Source: Gastrodia elata (taxonomy: Eukaryota > Streptophyta > Magnoliopsida > Asparagales > Orchidaceae). From it: a stretch of 64,000 nucleotides of DNA. The stretch is taken from NCBI GenBank assembly GCA_016760335.1, contig CM028675.1, forward strand, positions 9,294,501-9,358,500, in the 5' to 3' direction. Below are positions 27,801 to 40,500 of the stretch, piece after piece. The position numbers and the translations under genes were made by a program. The notes under the pieces are model-generated. The model saw only the letters and a program-made list of their open reading frames with translations. It made no database searches and was not told where the DNA came from. Position 1 is the stretch's first letter. Each line of letters opens with the position of its first letter.

Positions 27801-29133
27801 GGCCATCCAGAACATGAGATTTTGTGGAGATAGTTGGCTTTCTTGACATGCGAATTCTGGGCTAGAGTTGGGCTGTGGTGGGGAATGGCAGCAAGGTTGG
27901 TGATTAGGGCAGGTCAGGCATTTGATAATTTGAAAAAAAAAATGACGGACAACCATTTACATCATCTATGGGTGTAATAAATAAAATTTTATGTAGAAAG
28001 CTGGAAGTAGCATATCATCATCATCAGCCATAATCTCATGAATTAATTTAATTGTGTAAAATTAGAACTTGAGATTAATTTTTTCATTGGAGTTTAATTT
28101 TTATAATTAAACCCCTATTTTTTGGCAAAAAATTTTAGCTTGTGTAAATCGGCAAAAGTTTATTTATTAGGTTTCTAGTTGTAAAATTATAATTTAGCGT
28201 CATAGTTCAACTCTAGTTCTATGTGCCAAGAAACACGTTGGTATTCAATTAAACTGAAATCAAGTGTCATGCTATTCATTTGCAAAACTTTTGATTTGTT
28301 GTTGGTTTGAGCTAGAAGGAACACAACCGGTTTAGTCTAATGAGAAATTTTAAGGGGCAGTTTGGCATGAAAAAATCTGAGTGTAAAGTAATTTGTTTTG
28401 CATGAAAGTTCTGAGATGGAATCAAACGAAGAATTAAAGGATAATCTATTAGATTCGGAGCTTTTACACCATTTTCTTGTTAGATATAAGGGAAAAAAGA
28501 AAATTAAACAGAAAAACAGAAAAAATTCCATATCCAATCGGAAATTATCTTATTGCTAGCTGCGCTTCTATGGAGTACTATTTTTCAGCTTTTGTTAGGA
28601 TCTTTCTGGAGTTTGACGACTGTTTGTTTTTTTTTCTATTTTTTTATTTGTATACTTTTTTATTTTGTTTATTGATTTATTTTTGTTTGAGGTCACAAAT
28701 TTTTTTTTTTGTACTCCTTTTTTTGTTATATTTATAAAATGCAATAGTTCAATATATATATATTATATATATATACATACATGCTTATAGGAATACATTA
28801 CCATCTATCTACAAAACATGGATCCAAAGTATGCAAATATTGGTGTACACGGCCATTTTTCTGCAGAACTTGGATCACAATTCAGCTTAGATTTCTTCCT
28901 GTTACTTGTAGATTTTAAACGATTGAGTTTAAATAGATGAAACAATAATGATGAAAAAGCTATATATTCAAATAGTATGCTAGTACAACAAAATTTGATT
29001 TGAAATTCATCAGATATCTCTATCATAACTTTGAACAAATTTCAAGTAGATATGGGACAATATTAACGATGAAAAAATAAAGCTGCCTTTAGCCAAAGTT
29101 TTATCCACACATATCAGCAATGATTCTGGCACT

Positions 29134-29164
<31 letters not shown>

Positions 29165-31240
29165 ATATTAGCTGTGCATTATTAAGTGGTGTACACAACA
29201 ATATCTTAAAAACAGGATATCATTGTCTCATAAGTTTCACTACTCATTATATATATTGAATATATCATTTTATCATCTTCCTCTGTGCATCGTCTCGTCT
29301 TGACGGGATCACGCCTTATCGTTGGCGGGATCTCACAACTCAGCTGTCGATAGGATCTTGTCTCGGCGCTGCCGATGGGATCTCGTCTCTTATGACGGCT
29401 CTGGTGACTCATATGGCAGGCATTGTTGGCCCTGCTGACGCAGCTGGGAGGCGATATTCTACTGTGGATTAGCTTTCCAACCTACACATCAAACGAAACC
29501 CCGGTTCGTCTTCATTTCTTGAAGCACTTACGAATGCTCCTTCATCGCGCAGGCTGGTGGGTATCAAACCTATTACTTTGCTATGAGGTAAACCTACTTT
29601 TTTAATGTCTAAAGATGAAATGGACATTTTGGCTAAATTATTCGAGCACTCTCTTGTTGGGAAATTCGGCAATGGCAAGCCTCCTTGATTGCCATTCGGG
29701 AATTTCTCAATAATTTGGCAGTGTCTTGTTCTTTCAACGCCGTATTAATCGATGCTCGCTATGCATTCTTATCAAACTCTCCAACGAGTTAAACCACTCT
29801 AGATTTTTTGCACGAGGTTCCTATTACATTGAAAATTGTTAGATGAAACTTTTAAAATGGACCACCCCCTTCAATTTGAAATACGAATCACCAATCTTTC
29901 ATGTTTAGATCAAATTTCTTTTGCTTAAGGTCCATCTGATAACACACTCCAATTTTTTTTCATTGAGATCTTATAATGGAAAGCCTCTTAAAGTTGACTG
30001 CGACTGCTGATCAATTTAGGCCATCTGTTGCACATGTTTTGGATGAAATTGACGTGACACAAATTTTGAGTCGGTTATATGGATTGAGGATGAAGCTTTT
30101 TAGAGGTTGCTTTTGAAAACTTACCTCTTTATTGTACGAATTGTTATATTGTTGGCCACAAAAGGGCATTTATATCCTTAAAAGGACATTATTTCACGAG
30201 GTCCAATCGTATTGAAAGCAAAACCGAGCAAACACATTTACATGTCTAAACGCCAAAGGGTTTCGTCGGGTGATCCGAGGTTGGAGATCATGGATGTGGA
30301 AACTGAGGAACAACATTGCATCACCATGATCCTGATCTAGGGATCGTTGCCGAAGCTGATATACAGGTCTTTGATCAAGGGAATTATGAGTATTATGTGA
30401 ACTGCATTGCTGTCGATGACTCGCAGTTGACGGTTTTGTGGAGAAGAAAGGTAACACAATTGTAATAAAAGGTAGCAACGCTGGATCGATATTCAATTTT
30501 CTATTATCAATTGCTATTGATAGTCTTTTGTATGGCCATATGAGGATTAAATGAGGTCTCCATTCAGAGTTTGAATGTGAAATTTAATAAAATATTAGAA
30601 GAATGTGGTGAACACCCTCAAGTCATTAGAATATGAGATATTCTCATTGAAAAGGTTCCATCTCCAAGCGGTGTCGATCGACCATCTAGGGAGGCACATG
30701 ATTTAGTTACTTTGCTGAACGACGATGTGATCGGTCAGGAGAAGGCGGGCTTCAATCCTTTTGCTCATGACTTCCATTCAAATTGTTCTGGTGAATACAC
30801 GAACAAAATTCATTCATCAATCCCAACAATGTTTGACAAAGATTCTAATAAGGAACAAATTTATTCAAAGAATGAATTTGAGGAATTTGAGGAGGCTTGT
30901 ATCAACAAAGGACAAATGAAGAAGAAAGGGTTCCAAATCTTCTAAAACATTTCCACAATACTAAGGAAAAAAGGGTGTGCTAACCTAGAAGCTTCATGTA
31001 GATGATCATGTTTTCAACTGTGTTTGAGCTTTTTTGCTTTTTGATGGATTCTTCTTTTTGTGAATCATAGTGAGCTTGGTAACCATTTTTTCATAATTAT
31101 TTATTTTTAATTTTTTTTTATTGAATGATTACCAACCTATTCTTTTTATACTTAGTTTCTTAATTAATAAAAATTCAATATACATATATATATATATATA
31201 TATATCAATAGATTCCTATATATGTGTATATATATATATA

Positions 31241-31306
<66 letters not shown>

Positions 31307-31466
31307 ATATTTGGCTGCCAAAACGGGAGCCATACTTAAAGGATTGCATCCGGTCCCCATTTTGCTTGCTTGTGGCTGAAATTTTGTAAAATTTTGTGTA
31401 GCTGAACTCGTATATATATATATATATGTATGTATATATACATGTGTATATATATATATATATATT

Positions 31467-31502
<36 letters not shown>

Positions 31503-34500
31503 TATAGTTTCAATTGAGTAGAGCTTAATTTATTAAACAAACTCATTGAGGCTGCTTAAGACCATATAGAGCATTGAAATTTGCGGCAGCACGAGCTATG
31601 ATCGACGATGGAAGGCCAATCCTCGGTGATGTCCAATTGCTATGACCGGCTCCTAGAAGACGTTGAATAGCTATGATCAACATCAAACTGCTACTCGATT
31701 GCGATAGTGAGGCATCCCTGACATTTCAACAGTGCAAGTTACAGTTGACGAGGGTGGGAATTCTGTCATGCAAGGGCGAGACAGACAACCACTGCTCAAG
31801 ATAGTCTAAATATATCACCAATGAAGATACTGTAATGGAATTGAACCATTCTCTACGTTTAGCCTCAAATATGAACGATTCCTTTGATGCTGCTTTGTAT
31901 CAAAGCCTGGAAGATGCAAATTGCTACGAGCAAAGTTTGTCTTTGGAGTCTGGTAAATTACACAGTGAATCTTTTGATATGTGTAATATTTACATGCTAT
32001 TGAACTCAATGAAAGAAACTAGAAACACTGCAGAATCAGTCTGTGTGCTGTTAATGTACTCATTGGCTGAAACGATTCTATTGGAATGAGTGCAACAGTA
32101 GTAGCAAGGAGGTGTCGATTTTGATTGGCTATGTGGAATCTATGTTTGGAATCTTATACCAACCTACAATTGTACATGCCAACAACCATATTTTTTATTT
32201 TTGTGGTGGGTGGCTGCTTCACTCCCCACGGAACTTGTCATTCAATGTGGTGGCTCACGCCCTAGCTGTTCAACGAAATGCTTCAACCAGCATAGTAGCA
32301 ACTAATGGCCAGCTTTTGACTGGTTGGAACAAGGCAAACATGTATAAATACTCTAATAAGGGATCTTATCATCAAGCGTCAGAAGACAGCAACAACAAAA
32401 TTGAGATTGACATGGAGAAATTCAACAACAGAACAAATTTGTGGGTGCTCTTAGTACGGTTATTTGGGTGAAAATTCCTTGCCACGTTTTAGTTGGGGAA
32501 CTACATTCTTGATGGATTCATTTGCATCTGAATATTACTTTAGAGCTGATGGAACTTCAACCTATGTATAAATCCATCGGTGGTGATGTTCGACCTATGT
32601 ATAAATCATAAATCCAAACTAAAGTTTTACCTAATGAATTTCGTTAGCAGAGAAGCTCTTCAACCAAAATGTTGCAAGGAATTTTTTGTCTAAAGAACCT
32701 TACTACGAGAGCACCCCAAACCTGTTTTGCCATTGAATTTTTTCATCCGTGTGAATCTCAAATTTATCGTTTTCTTGACGCTTGATATCAAAGTTCCCTT
32801 TATTTGAGAATTCTCAATGTTTGCCTTGCTCCAAATGGTTGAAATCTGGCCAACAGCTGCTATTATGCTGAGGAATTTCCTCGAACAGCAGGAGTGCGAA
32901 CCACAACACTCAATAAAATAGGTCCTGTTAAGGCAAAAGCAGCCACTTGAGCTAACAAAGAAGACAAACCGTTGTTAGTATACACAGATATAGGTTGGTA
33001 TGAGATTTCAAACATAGATTCACATTGCCAATCTAATTGACCACCTCCTTGATCTGCTGCATTTGCTCTAGCATAATTGCTCTAGTTAAGTCTGTTGGCT
33101 GCATCGGATTGATTATGCTGTAGTGCCTATAGCTTCTTTATTGAGTTTAATTGCATATGAATATTACACATATTAGCAGCTGCTTTGTGTGATTTACCGA
33201 ACTTCAGGGCTGGCTTCACATCAATTCTTTACTTCTAGGATTTGATCCAAATCCAAAGCAGCGTCGGTTGTATTCTTTAGATTTGAAGTTAAATGCCGAG
33301 GATGATTTGATTCCATTAAATAATCTTTGTTGGTGGTCTTCAAACTATCTCATGCAGTGATTGTTTTAATCTTACCTTCACAATTATAGGATTGGTTCGC
33401 AGCAAGTTCATGCGGCCGTGGCATAAAAGATACCTCTCTATTGCATTTGCATAGCAGTTCGATGCCTATTGTAGCAGCTCATTGTCTTTCATGCGCTGGC
33501 CATAGTAGTCTGGCGTCATCGAGGATTGCTCTTGTCGATTGTAGCTCGCACTGCCGCAGCTCTTTGGCTATTGGGTAACTTCTTTGTTAGTTTTACGATC
33601 TGTTGGTGGTATGACTATAGAAGTTGTAATGAGACAATTTTTCAGTAGGGCTAGCAATACCATTTTCTTATCTGTTTGCATGGGATGAGTGTTGGTGGGT
33701 TGGTAGTATGAAGGTGGTTTAGAAGGTACCTCATTTGACAGAGTTTGTTTGTGTAAGAAGTTCGAGAGGTACCCCATTTCTTTTACAAATGAAGAAGAGA
33801 ATTCATCAAAGTCAACGTGTCACGAGGTCAAAATTTTTGGAGCGGTTTTATTGACAAAGGCAATCTTTGTGTTTAGATTTATAAACCAAAAAGGTGCAGA
33901 TAGTAGATTTGTACTATCTTTTATGTTTGTTGAAATCTCCAAGGCAAAGAAAACATGTGATTTCAAAAATTCAAAAATTCTGTCTCAAATTATTTTCTAA
34001 TTATTAAAAATTAATTTTTTAACATTGAAAAAATTTCAATTACACATTTTCGTATAAATATTAGCATTGAGAGTTTGGTTGTTTACCATATATTATTGCT
34101 CAAGGGGATGAGTTGGATTGCAGAGGATGGGAGTCTATTGATGAGGTACATAATAGATGCATAATAGATTGAGTATCGATGGGCTAGAAAATGAGTGGCA
34201 TCAAAGCATTTGCTAATAGTGCCAACCAACCCCAACAATTTGTGTATGTTTATGTTATATTCTACCATTTTGTTGAGAGGTGGAAAGATAAGAGACAATG
34301 AATGATTTCATTTCTTGCAAGAGAGTTGATAAAAACTTGAAATTATCCACCCTAGTCTGACTATCACTTTGATTTGATGGCCATACTATTTTTCTACTTT
34401 TATTTTGAATTTTAAAAGGCAGATTATGCTTCATTTTATCCTACAGCAAGTAAATCCATGATAATGTTTTAAAATCATCAATGAATCGAATAAATATTTA

Positions 34501-37500
34501 AGGGCTTTTATGCCAAATTTAGATGAGGGATTTCACAAGTATAAATGCACGAGAAGACGAAGCAAATAGAAATTTGCGACTTCTAATCTTTTGATAAAGC
34601 CCAAACATTCTTCATAGTATTTGCCAAAATTTTACAGAGCTAGAATTTTATTAATCATCATTGGTGTAGATTGAGTTATTACTGGAGTTCAATGAATGTG
34701 TCACTAAAGCACACTTCAACCATTGAGTTTTGAGATATTGTCGAAGAGTAGATTTTCCACCTAGTTTGCAGAGCTCATAATCAAGTTTACCGAGAAGAAA
34801 AGGTGCCCTCAAATTGAGATCTTTAACAATAAAATTAATTTGATTAATTCAACGTTATTATCTAAATATAATCATTTTATGCTGATCAGATGGGTAGCAA
34901 TTAGGGGAAAGAGTAAATGTTTTCTAGATGCAATGGTTTGGATGGGCAAAATATAAATGTTTCATTAATATTAAAAATGGATAGAGGAGATTTTTTACCA
35001 ACAATAATATTCTTCTCCAAAAAAACTAGTCGATGAGGCCAAACTGTTTGAGTAATATGATGTAGTGCTCTGTATCAAGGAATCGATTTGTAGTTTTTAT
35101 TGGTGTTGAGCTTGCTACATAGCAGAAGGTAATTGAGAATTGTGAGATGCCTCTGTTGGAAGTGTTGATCGAATCTATGCCAGCAATTGAACACAGTGTG
35201 AAGCTTTCTAAAAAAATTGACACTTAAATTTTTTCTTTTGCACTTGCAGGCATGCTGTGAAAAGAACTATCGGTTGGATTGTGTTTGCATCTTCATTTGC
35301 CAGTAGGAAAAAGAGTCATGATTTGAATGAGGAGCTGCCTGAAATGATTATTGAGCTTAAAATTCTTTTTGTGATTTTAGTTTTGATTGTTAACAATGAA
35401 AAATTGCTTGTATCTTCTGGTTTTAATGGAATAGCTTTATTTCATAAGCAAGAAGCACATTATGTATTGTCTTCCAAGCACAATGACTCGTGCCTTAAAA
35501 GTGATTTAAATGACAAATGGGTTGTATTCGAATCCTAGACCATCCAACAAATAGAGAACTTGATATTGTTTTGAAATAGGTTCTCCTATTGCTGCAAGGT
35601 TGTCTAGATTCAATGTTAATGTTTGAAAATCTTTTTGTATTGAAGCTGCAACTGCATTGGATCAGAGACGCTATGACTGTACATGATCAATTCTCCATTG
35701 GATCAAAATTATAGTATTGTTGTAGAAATTTTCTCTATATCGAGAGTTGTTATTGCATTTGATCAAAAGCTTTAAAGGCTATTGTATTGTGAGAAAGAAC
35801 ATTGCGCATGATCTAGAAAGAAGAGCTTATTATAGATTTACAAAGTGATGTTGTTTAGATGAGAAGCGCTTTTTGTTGCTTAACTGGATTGAAAGTACAA
35901 AGTGTGGATGCTGGATCAATTACGTATTTGATATGTAGAGAAGAGGAGGATCAATAGCTCTGCTCCAAGTTAGTGTGAGAGATGTTTTAGAAAATAGTGA
36001 GGCACTTTCTTTATTCTTTCATTAAGAAGCAACATAATATATCATACATGTAATATATTGGTACATAGGTACAACGTATTTGAACGAGAAGCTTGATTCA
36101 ATGTATTTGGACAAAATTAATTCAAATGAATTTGTTTTGTTAGGCTAGCTCATCAAGGTTAAGTATTGCTTGCAAGCATAACATAAGAATATATGACTAT
36201 TTGTAAAAAATTTAAACATGAGAAAATATGGGAGAAGAGAACTAACTTCACCATAAGGGGGGTGTTTCCTAGACTTATGCATGGGCCCGGGGCTCGTATA
36301 GGCTGACATGCCCGACTTGGTTATATATCGGGCCTAGGCAAAGAAGTAGAGTCCGCTTTAAGAATCTGGCTGGCCCGGCCCGACCTGCAAAAAAATTGTC
36401 AGTTACGGGTCTGCTGCTTTAAATCCTGCCCAACTAGGCCCTGTATAGTTCACCCGATCTTTAGCCCTCGATCAAGAAGACGACGACGACGTCCCACACA
36501 AGTTGCCGAAGAGGAGCTACATCTCAGGATTGAAGACTATGGTGACTTCTGGTGCTATAGCGAGCAATTTATCCCATTCACATCCCTCAATTGTTGATTA
36601 CGATGACATCTTTTCGAACCCTAATTTATTCTCCAAATACAATCGCCCTCGTCGGCATGTACCCTCACCGACCAATCCTTACAGGTGTGCTTTTAGTGGT
36701 GGAAAGATGAAATAATATTTTTTCTGCTTTGACGATCGTTCTTTAGGAGGCAGTGAATCGGGCTTCGACATATTTCATGCAACAATTTCCATTTACCCGC
36801 ACGTCTTGGTGCGAGCCCAATGCTTACCGGGTTTCGGGCTACAGAATATGGCTCAGTTCTCGAGTCTGGCCCGACCTGCTATGCATTTCTTCTTGGCCCA
36901 GTCAGGCCTGACCCATGCCCAGGTCTAGTGTTGCCTTATTGACCCCACTATTTAATTGGGCAGGTTGATTCTTTTCATGGGTGCTTCCATTGAGATTGTA
37001 GATTACATTTGCGGAGTACACATGTTGTCTATTAGGAGGGGAAAATTTTGAATTATTTAAAATATATATTTTTAGTATGTTCCGCATACAAAAAAATATA
37101 ATTAATTCCAATTTTTTTAATAGAAATAAAAAAGATTTTATATTTTTATAAATTATTTGAAAAATATGACCAAATAGAGATTTCATTAGTTTATAATTTT
37201 CAAGATATATTTTTAAATAATTCTAAAAAAAAAATCTACAGAATATTATAATTAAATATATTTTTATTTATAGGCTCGCTGATGAAAATATATTTTATCG
37301 TGAAATCATAATTATCCATTTTTTTAAGAAATATTTTTTAGTTTAGAATTTTACATGAATAATACACAAAAAGTGTGCAGTATTTATAAAAATAATATCT
37401 AATTAGGCTCTTTTATCTATTTTGAATGATTAAAAATACTAAATGGATAATATTTTGGAAATAATAATAAAAATATAATGGAACATTTTATAGTATGTAA

Positions 37501-40500
37501 AATTTGTATTAAATAAATAAAATAAATTTTCTTATAGTATCCATAAAAATAATAGTAAAAATTAAAATTTGCATATACATTATTCATACATCATACATCA
37601 CAAATTTCAAAAGAGCAGGATCAGTGTATAGAGTTTTTAAAAGAAAGAATAGTGTAATCAATCCATATTGGTATATCCTGAATCGGGATCCTTCCTGATA
37701 CATTTGCAAACAACTAATTTTTGATTATGAGCGACTGTCACTCATATGAGTGTATATACATGGTAGAGATAGATAAATAGAGAGAGACAGGATAACCTGT
37801 TGATGAATTGTGCTATATTGGTTTTTTCAAATTAAATTTAAAATAGTGCTCGTAATCTGTTCTTATTTTGTGCCATGAATTTATTTATTGAAGTGCTTGT
37901 AATTTTTATGTTGCAGGGATGATCCTAGTGGTCCCGATGAGCCAAAGGATGTAGAGTCTGTAAAGCTATTGCCTGAGCAAACTGCTTATGAAGATACTTC
38001 TAAAACTCCTCAAGAGGACAATGTATGTGTTCTTGTCGCCATTATTTAACTACTTGGGTGGTTTTACTTTGATTCTTTTTAATGAACAAGAATTTAGAAC
38101 TTCCTAGATGATCATTTATATATTATCTCTTGCTTTTTAATAATAATTATAATTTATTTTATGGAGAAATTATTGAATTTTTATTGCAACAGTCCTATAA
38201 TTATGTACAACATCTATATTGAGTTAAGGCTAATCACCATGATCTTTAACTCTGTTCCTAAAACAGGAAATGACTCTTGCTGAGTATGAAAAACTGCTGC
38301 AAGAAAAGAGAAAGGCCTTTGAATCATTTAAGACACAGACTAGGAAAGTTGTTCTTGACAAGGATTTTGAGGGGATGCAAATCATTGATAGAAAGAAAGA
38401 GGATGATTCTGCAAAAATGGTATTTTAATGTAGAGTTCCTTACTATCGATGTTGAACTTCTCATATTGAATGCTTGTTATATATTTACTTTTAATGGTTA
38501 TTTGTAGAAATTGGACAATGACAAAGGAAAGAAAAAGGATATCAGTGAAAGGGAAGACAAATCTCGCAAGGTATTGAGCTTTTTCTATTTTTGCCTTGCA
38601 TTTGCTATATACTTATGCGATGCAATTTTGGTCATGGATGTGAGAGACACAGGGTATGCACTAGGTAGTTGATAACCATAATAAAACTTATCAAAATAAA
38701 ATGTCTCCTTTGATAAAGTATGCTAAAGCTGTGAAGGCTTGTGGAAGTGGTATGCTGTATTGCAATGCATTGTCAGATAACTATGGCCGCTATATTTGCA
38801 CCTAGATTCTGTGTTACGTGAATGCAGGTCCTTACATTATTGATGAATGTTCACAAACAAGCTAATTTAAGATAAATTCTTATATTATTGATGGATGTGC
38901 ACAAAAACTAGTCTAAGGCAGGGATCTTTGTTTCAGGATTAGTTTAAAAGTTATTCCTGAATTCACATAAAATTAAGAATATGAACTTGGAATTTTGGTG
39001 CTTTGATTTGAAAGCTTATGCAAATAGTCCTTTTTAGTGATTACTATTTTAGTTCCTCCAAAAGATAAAAGTTCCATTACTTAATTTTTTGATAAAATAG
39101 CTGCTGCACTTGTCCCAATGATTCACTTATTTAATATTTGACTTATTTATGAGTGAAATCATTTTGTTCAAGAAGTTAACTTCTATGACTGTTAATTATT
39201 ATTTTGATGATTTACTATTTGTTCTCATGGCTATATTTAGAGTATCATTGGATGAACTATAGAATCTTTTATTGTTTATCATTAGCTTTCTTTCTCAAGC
39301 ATCTATTAAGCAAATTTTAAAATTATAAAAATAAATAATGATTAAAAATAAAAATAAAATCTTAATCTAAGTCTGTAGCTGTCTTGGTATGGTCTTTTAT
39401 TATATAGATCATGTACTTGGATAAATTCTCTCATAGTCGTTGTCTTATATGATTAGATAGTGAAATTTTAGGAATGAGAATATAGTCTTAAAGCAAAACT
39501 TTAGAGCTTCATCGTTGGACAAGAGGGAGAATCTAATCTGTTTGATATGAATTGTTAGATGTATATTCACTATTAGATTGAATGCTATATATAAAGTATC
39601 TGTTTTATTTGTCCACTGATAGATTAGATGCTCTGTTTATTTATATTCTTAAATTGGAATATTCTAAAACAATTTGGGGTAATGTTACTAATAAATTTAT
39701 CGAAGTACCATATATTGCAAAATTACTTCATCCAAACAAAATAATTAAAAAAATTATAATTACGTATAAAACAATTACATATAGCTAAATAGTTTCAAAG
39801 TAATTAGGTTACACAATTAGATTGTACCGTAATCAAACTATTTTATACTCTAAATACAACATACTAGATAGTCCCTTTGATCAGATTAGTTTTATATTTG
39901 ATAAATTTTTTAAAAGTTATATATGCTGTGAGAGGTTTGCTGGATAATTGTACAGAAAAAATAAGATATTATTTGATATATATTATTTTAAAAATTTCAT
40001 ATGATATATTTTACCTCGAGAAGTTGATTATGAAAAGGAAAATGGTTCATATTGCTTAATATTATTTAAAATATGTATGTCTGATTAATTGATTGTTTTT
40101 AAATATTAGGTGGCTTTACAGATGTTTTTTTTGTATCAAACTACATTAGGGATTTGCTAATAGTCATATTGTATTAATTATGAACATTCTTACTAAGCAC
40201 AATTACGTGGAATTGCCTTTGGATATGTTATTGGCAGATTCTATTTATAAGACTAAAGATGGGCTAAAAATGAAAATTGAGTTATGGGCAACTATTCTAA
40301 TTTCTAAAGGATTTTGGCTTGCTAGACCTTGAATATAATGAATATTGGTTTAATTGTCATAGAAGTAATAATATTAAGAAGACTGTTATCTGGAAAAGTA
40401 ATGATACAAACATCTTATTTATAAACAAATGATAGTGGAATTGAAGGTGATGTAATTATTAACAAGATCCAAATGGGCTTGTGGATTAAATGGAGGGTTG

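Larger units (their letters stand above)
11231..37916 (+). other. Giant intron 2 (26,686 bp) of the RGG gene
   Basis: The donor is G|GTATGC at 11231 and the acceptor TTGCAG ends at 37916. The exon phases match (two bases before, one after, rebuilding a Trp codon in FGW.DP). The intron is loaded with transposons: a fold-back gypsy chromovirus (12334-24599), SINE-like sequence, microsatellites, an RTE LINE end, a copia remnant and an hAT-like element. The first 1.1 kb and the last kb are AT-rich and unassigned. Confidence 0.8.

Noticed and set aside
31121..31546. Three open frames rich in Tyr and Ile
   Set aside because: They are translations of TA/TG microsatellites.
35257..35538. 93-codon + frame in intron 2
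   Set aside because: No motif, no splice sites or neighbours in support; likely chance or decayed transposon sequence.
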